A stretch of DNA of 64,000 nt from contig NZ_JAEMQX010000006.1 in the NCBI RefSeq assembly GCF_016463645.1, forward strand, positions 25,951-89,950. The letters run 5' to 3'. Source of the DNA: Sphingopyxis sp. (GTDB lineage: Bacteria > Pseudomonadota > Alphaproteobacteria > Sphingomonadales > Sphingomonadaceae). The position numbers were made by a program, and so were the translations under genes. The notes beneath the pieces are model-generated. The model made no database searches. It had not been told where the DNA came from and saw only the letters and a list, made by a program, of their open reading frames with translations. Of this stretch, positions 61,352-64,000 are shown one piece after another. Position 1 is the stretch's first letter; the number at the start of each line of letters is the position of its first letter.

Positions 61352-61776
61352 GCCATATCTTCCAGCGTGTGCATGTCGTCGTCGGAGAAGCCGAAATGAT
61401 GCCCGAACTCGTGGATCAGCACATGGCGTACCAGCCATTCGAGCCTCTCGCCGGTCTCGATCCACTCGACGAGAATCGGGATGCGATAGAGCGTCACCCG
61501 GTCGGGCATCCCGCCGCTCTCGCCGATGCTGCGTTCGGTCAGCGGTCGGCCCTCGTAAAGCCCGGTGAGATCGTAGGGATGCTCGATATCGAGCGAGGCC
61601 AGCACCTCGTCGTCGGCGAATTCCTCGATCGAAATCACGACGCCCTCGATATGCGACGCAAACACCGCGGGCATCGTTTTGAGCGCCGCCTCCGCCATCG
61701 CGAACAGCGCATCGGCATCGGGGGCGCCGCCGGTCCATCCGGCGGGCAAATCGGGAAGGGCAGACTTGTCGCTCAT
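61348..61776 (-). CDS. Zincin-like metallopeptidase-family protein (PF06262 type)
   Basis: The 142-residue protein carries [22 protein letters not shown] near its end: HEFGHHFG is an HExxHxxG-type zinc motif with a following Asp. A cysteine is absent, and there is no signal peptide, so it is cytoplasmic. The family is common in alphaproteobacteria with unknown targets. AAGGAAGG lies 6 bases before the ATG. It is first in the chain zincin-ccmA-ccmB-VOC, all overlapping by 4 bases. Confidence 0.88.
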   Translation of the reverse strand: MSDKSALPDLPAGWTGGAPDADALFAMAEAALKTMPAVFASHIEGVVISIEEFADDEVLASLDIEHPYDLTGLYEGRPLTERSIGESGGMPDRVTLYRIPILVEWIETGERLEWLVRHVLIHEFGHHFGFSDDDMHTLEDMA

Positions 61777-61827
61777 CGCAGCCTTCCTTATGGCGGCGGC
61801 ACGATATTGACCAGCGGGAGAAAGAAG

Positions 61828-62115
61828 ATGGTCCGGAAACTCGACGATGCCGAGCGCGACGCGTTGCTCGCCCGCTTTTCGGAATGGTCGCACGAACCGT
61901 CGCGCGATGCGATCACGCGCCGGTTCGAGTTCGATGATTTCGCGCGGGCTTTCGGTTTCATGGCGAGCGTGGCGATCATCGCGGAGAAGATGGATCATCA
62001 TCCCGAATGGTCGAACGTCTACAATCGCGTCGACATCCTGTTGACGACGCACGACGCCGATGGCCTGTCGGAGCGGGACGCGAAGCTTGCCGAGGCGATC
62101 GAGGCTTTGCTCTGA
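61828..62115 (+). CDS. phhB: Pterin-4a-carbinolamine dehydratase
   Basis: The 95-residue protein has the PCD/DCoH signature [18 protein letters not shown] (about residues 53-70) and the leading [19 protein letters not shown]. It dehydrates 4a-hydroxytetrahydrobiopterin in aromatic amino-acid hydroxylation. GGGAG lies 7 bases before the ATG. Divergent from the zincin gene with a 51-bp gap; no phenylalanine hydroxylase gene is in view. Confidence 0.93.
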   Translation: MVRKLDDAERDALLARFSEWSHEPSRDAITRRFEFDDFARAFGFMASVAIIAEKMDHHPEWSNVYNRVDILLTTHDADGLSERDAKLAEAIEALL

Positions 62116-62150
62116 CGGCATTGGTGATAAATTGCCATCGGAGACTTGCT

Positions 62151-62816
62151 ATGGCGTTGGACGAAATCATGATGCGGCGGATGGTGCTGACGGGCGTCGC
62201 CGGGGCGGTTGCGTTGGCCAACGCTCCGTGGGCTCTTGCCAAATTGCCCGCCAGCGGCGTGAAAGGCCTGATCGGCAATGCGTCCGACGGCGCGCTCGAC
62301 AGGCTGGCGGAGCCGGGCGCCTTCTATCGCGATACGGCGGTGCGCATCCTTTTGCCCGGAGCGAACGGCAAGCTTGCGTCGAAGCTGTTCGGCATGGGCG
62401 ACAAGCTGGGTCTCACCACCAATCTGACCAAAAGCCTCAACGATGCCGGCGGCAGGGCGGCGGGCGAGGCGAAGCCGGTCTTTCGCGCGGCGATCGACAA
62501 TCTGCGCTGGACCGACGCGCCGGGGCTGGTGTCGAGGAATGACGGCGCAACGCACTATCTGCAGCGGAGCGCTGGCGATGTGCTGTTCGGCAAGGTGTCG
62601 CCGCTGGTCGGGTCGGCACTCGAAAATGTCGGGGCCTTTCGCCAGCTCGACCAGCTGTCGCGGGGCAATCAGCTCATGGCCTCGGCCGGATTGACGCGCG
62701 ACGGGCTGACACGCTCCGTGACCGAGCAGGCGCTGAAGGGTATATTTCACTATATGGCGGACGAGGAGGCTGCGCTGCGGCGCGACCCGGCGGCGTTGCT
62801 GAAGGGGATTTTCTAG
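62151..62816 (+). CDS. DUF4197 family protein
   Basis: The 221-residue protein fits DUF4197: AVRILLPGANGKLASKLFGMGDKLGL (the family reads ...VRIPLP..L......L), ATHYLQRSA with a Tyr/Leu-rich repeat region, and LTRDGLTRSVTEQALKGIFHYMADEEAALR near the end. The N-terminus (MMRRMVLTGVAGAVALANAPWALA) is signal-like, so it is probably exported. Function is unknown. GGAG lies 7 bases before the ATG. It is the last gene before the rpoB promoter. Confidence 0.88.
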   Translation: MALDEIMMRRMVLTGVAGAVALANAPWALAKLPASGVKGLIGNASDGALDRLAEPGAFYRDTAVRILLPGANGKLASKLFGMGDKLGLTTNLTKSLNDAGGRAAGEAKPVFRAAIDNLRWTDAPGLVSRNDGATHYLQRSAGDVLFGKVSPLVGSALENVGAFRQLDQLSRGNQLMASAGLTRDGLTRSVTEQALKGIFHYMADEEAALRRDPAALLKGIF

Positions 62817-62823
62817 GATTTGA

Positions 62824-62858
62824 ATCCGGGGCTGCCGTTGACACCACAGGCCCCGGAT
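62824..62858. promoter_or_regulatory. Inverted repeat spanning the rpoB -35 region
   Basis: ATCCGGGGC (62824-62832) and GCCCCGGAT (62850-62858) are perfect 9-bp arms around a 17-base loop that holds TTGACA. In RNA it would be a stem after DUF4197; as DNA it could be an operator over the rpoB promoter. Which role is real is not decided by sequence. Confidence 0.45.
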
Positions 62859-62866
62859 CCTATATG
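62838..62866 (+). promoter_or_regulatory. Sigma-70 promoter of rpoB
   Basis: TTGACA (62838-62843) and TATATG (62861-62866) are separated by exactly 17 bp. This would give an RNA leader of about 170 bases before the rpoB ATG and shows that rpoB has its own promoter here, as expected if rplJ-rplL do not precede it. Confidence 0.65.
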
Positions 62867-63045
62867 GCCGTCATACCCGATCGTCCGAGATAGAGCCTGA
62901 CTTTGCGCAGCGGGCTGTACGGATAGGGCGTTCGGGATTTCGAGATGCGTTGGAAAGCTGCGGTAGACCGGCAACGGTTCGTCGCGGCCTTTTTGCGTCT
63001 CTCCCGCGCTCGCGAGCTATTTTATCCAAGGCGAGACAATCACTT

Positions 63046-64000
63046 ATGGCGACCAAGGCGAAGTCGGTGGGCAAGGCCCTCGAAGCTACCGCAAGCAAGC
63101 GAATCCGCAAGCTGTTCGGCAACATCCACGAAGCGGTGGAGATGCCCAACCTCATCGAGGTGCAGCGCGAATCCTATGAACAATTCCTGCGGTCCGATCC
63201 CTCGATCGGTTATGTTTCGGGTCTCGAAAAGACGCTGCGCAGCGTTTTTCCGATCCGCGATTTCGCCGGCACCGCCGAACTCGACTTCGTCCATTACGAA
63301 CTCGAAGAACCCAAGTATGACGTCGAGGAATGCCGTCAGCGCGGTATCACCTATGCGGCGCCGATGAAGGTCACGCTGCGCCTGATCGTCTTCGAGGTCG
63401 ACAGCGAAACCGACACCCGTTCGGTCCTCGATATCAAGGAGCAGGACGTTTACATGGGCGACATGCCGCTCATGACCGAGAACGGCACCTTCTTCGTCAA
63501 CGGCACCGAGCGCGTTATCGTGTCGCAGATGCACCGTTCGCCAGGTGTGCTCTTCGACCATGACCGCGGCAAGACCCACTCGTCGGGCAAGTTCCTGTTC
63601 GCCGCGCGCGTGATCCCGTATCGCGGTTCGTGGCTCGACTTCGAATTCGACGCCAAGGACATCGTCAATGTCCGTATCGACCGCAAGCGCAAGCTGCCGG
63701 TCACCAGCCTTCTGTATGCGCTGGGCATGTCGGGCGAGGAAATCCTCAACCATTTCTATGACCGCCTCGTCTTCGAGCGTGCGGCGAACGGCTGGAAGGT
63801 TCCGTTCGTCGTCGAGAACTGGCGCGGTGCGAAGCCCGCGTTCGACGTAGTGGACGCCAAGACCGGCGAAGTCGTCTTCGCCGCGGGCCACAAGATCAGC
63901 CCGCGCCTTGCCAACAAGGCGGCGAAGGACGGTCTCGACACGTTGCTGATCCCGACCGAGGAAATCTTCGGCCGTTACTCGGCCTATGACCTGATCAACG
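63046..64000 (+). CDS. rpoB: RNA polymerase beta subunit, 5' part
   Basis: The first 318 codons of rpoB continue past the right edge. The N-terminus [47 protein letters not shown], the protrusion and the lobe motif [31 protein letters not shown] are diagnostic. The rifampicin-resistance cluster lies beyond the window. The ATG at 63046 fits the family start; the ribosome site is weak (AAGGCGAGA). Confidence 0.98.
   Translation, partial: MATKAKSVGKALEATASKRIRKLFGNIHEAVEMPNLIEVQRESYEQFLRSDPSIGYVSGLEKTLRSVFPIRDFAGTAELDFVHYELEEPKYDVEECRQRGITYAAPMKVTLRLIVFEVDSETDTRSVLDIKEQDVYMGDMPLMTENGTFFVNGTERVIVSQMHRSPGVLFDHDRGKTHSSGKFLFAARVIPYRGSWLDFEFDAKDIVNVRIDRKRKLPVTSLLYALGMSGEEILNHFYDRLVFERAANGWKVPFVVENWRGAKPAFDVVDAKTGEVVFAAGHKISPRLANKAAKDGLDTLLIPTEEIFGRYSAYDLIN

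Overview
The window looks like chromosomal DNA of a sphingomonad (Sphingopyxis/Sphingomonas-like alphaproteobacterium). The reasons are high GC, close gene packing with many 4-base start/stop overlaps (ATGA, GTGA), three large TonB-dependent receptors, the NodT-type efflux factor, and protein sequences that read as sphingomonadal throughout. This placement comes from recognition, not from a database search. I see no tRNA, rRNA, CRISPR array, insertion sequence or prophage.

Layout. (1) 1-7447, plus strand: a tightly coupled catabolic operon made of an M19 dipeptidase fragment, a TonB receptor, a DUF1611/DgcN-like protein, a YkvI-like permease, a beta-lactamase-fold hydrolase and a second M19 lipoprotein dipeptidase. 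It suggests uptake and breakdown of dipeptides containing D-amino acids. (2) 7444-16291: a DctB/DctD-like two-component system divergent from dctA, then a TonB receptor and an SGNH-hydrolase lipoprotein. The DctD-like protein has lost the GAFTGA loop that contacts sigma-54. (3) 16680-24139: a redox/electrophile set with two paralogous NAD(P)-binding proteins, a small membrane protein, an AhpD-like protein, a GST, an alpha/beta hydrolase-OsmC fusion, DUF1810, GNAT, an azoreductase and a MocR regulator. (4) 24413-31972: a ferritin-like/4Fe-4S/double-CDGSH protein, a LysR divergent from an SDR plus NTF2-like gene, then a FixJ-type regulator, a lone receiver and a soluble PAS histidine kinase. (5) 32012-39271: two alpha/beta hydrolases, a membrane-inserted patatin, a class A PBP and an AlkC/AlkD-like protein. 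(6) 39496-48043: TonB receptor, MFS permease, type-B carboxylesterase, acyl-CoA ligase and TetR in one operon, followed by an SDR. The operon and the SDR are each preceded by the same 22-bp near-palindrome, a strong candidate operator for the TetR. (7) 48057-55955: an RND efflux operon, its divergent TetR and a GPH-type symporter. (8) 56115-64000: secE, nusG, tesB, rplK and rplA, a terminator, a minus-strand block (YCII, VOC, ccmB, ccmA, zincin), phhB, DUF4197, then the 5' part of rpoB. The usual rplJ-rplL pair is not between rplA and rpoB.

The most informative points are the shared TetR operator and the ester-catabolism pathway it implies, the GAFTGA-less DctD-like regulator beside a sigma-70-like dctA promoter, the four-module iron protein, and the rearranged rpl/rpo cluster.
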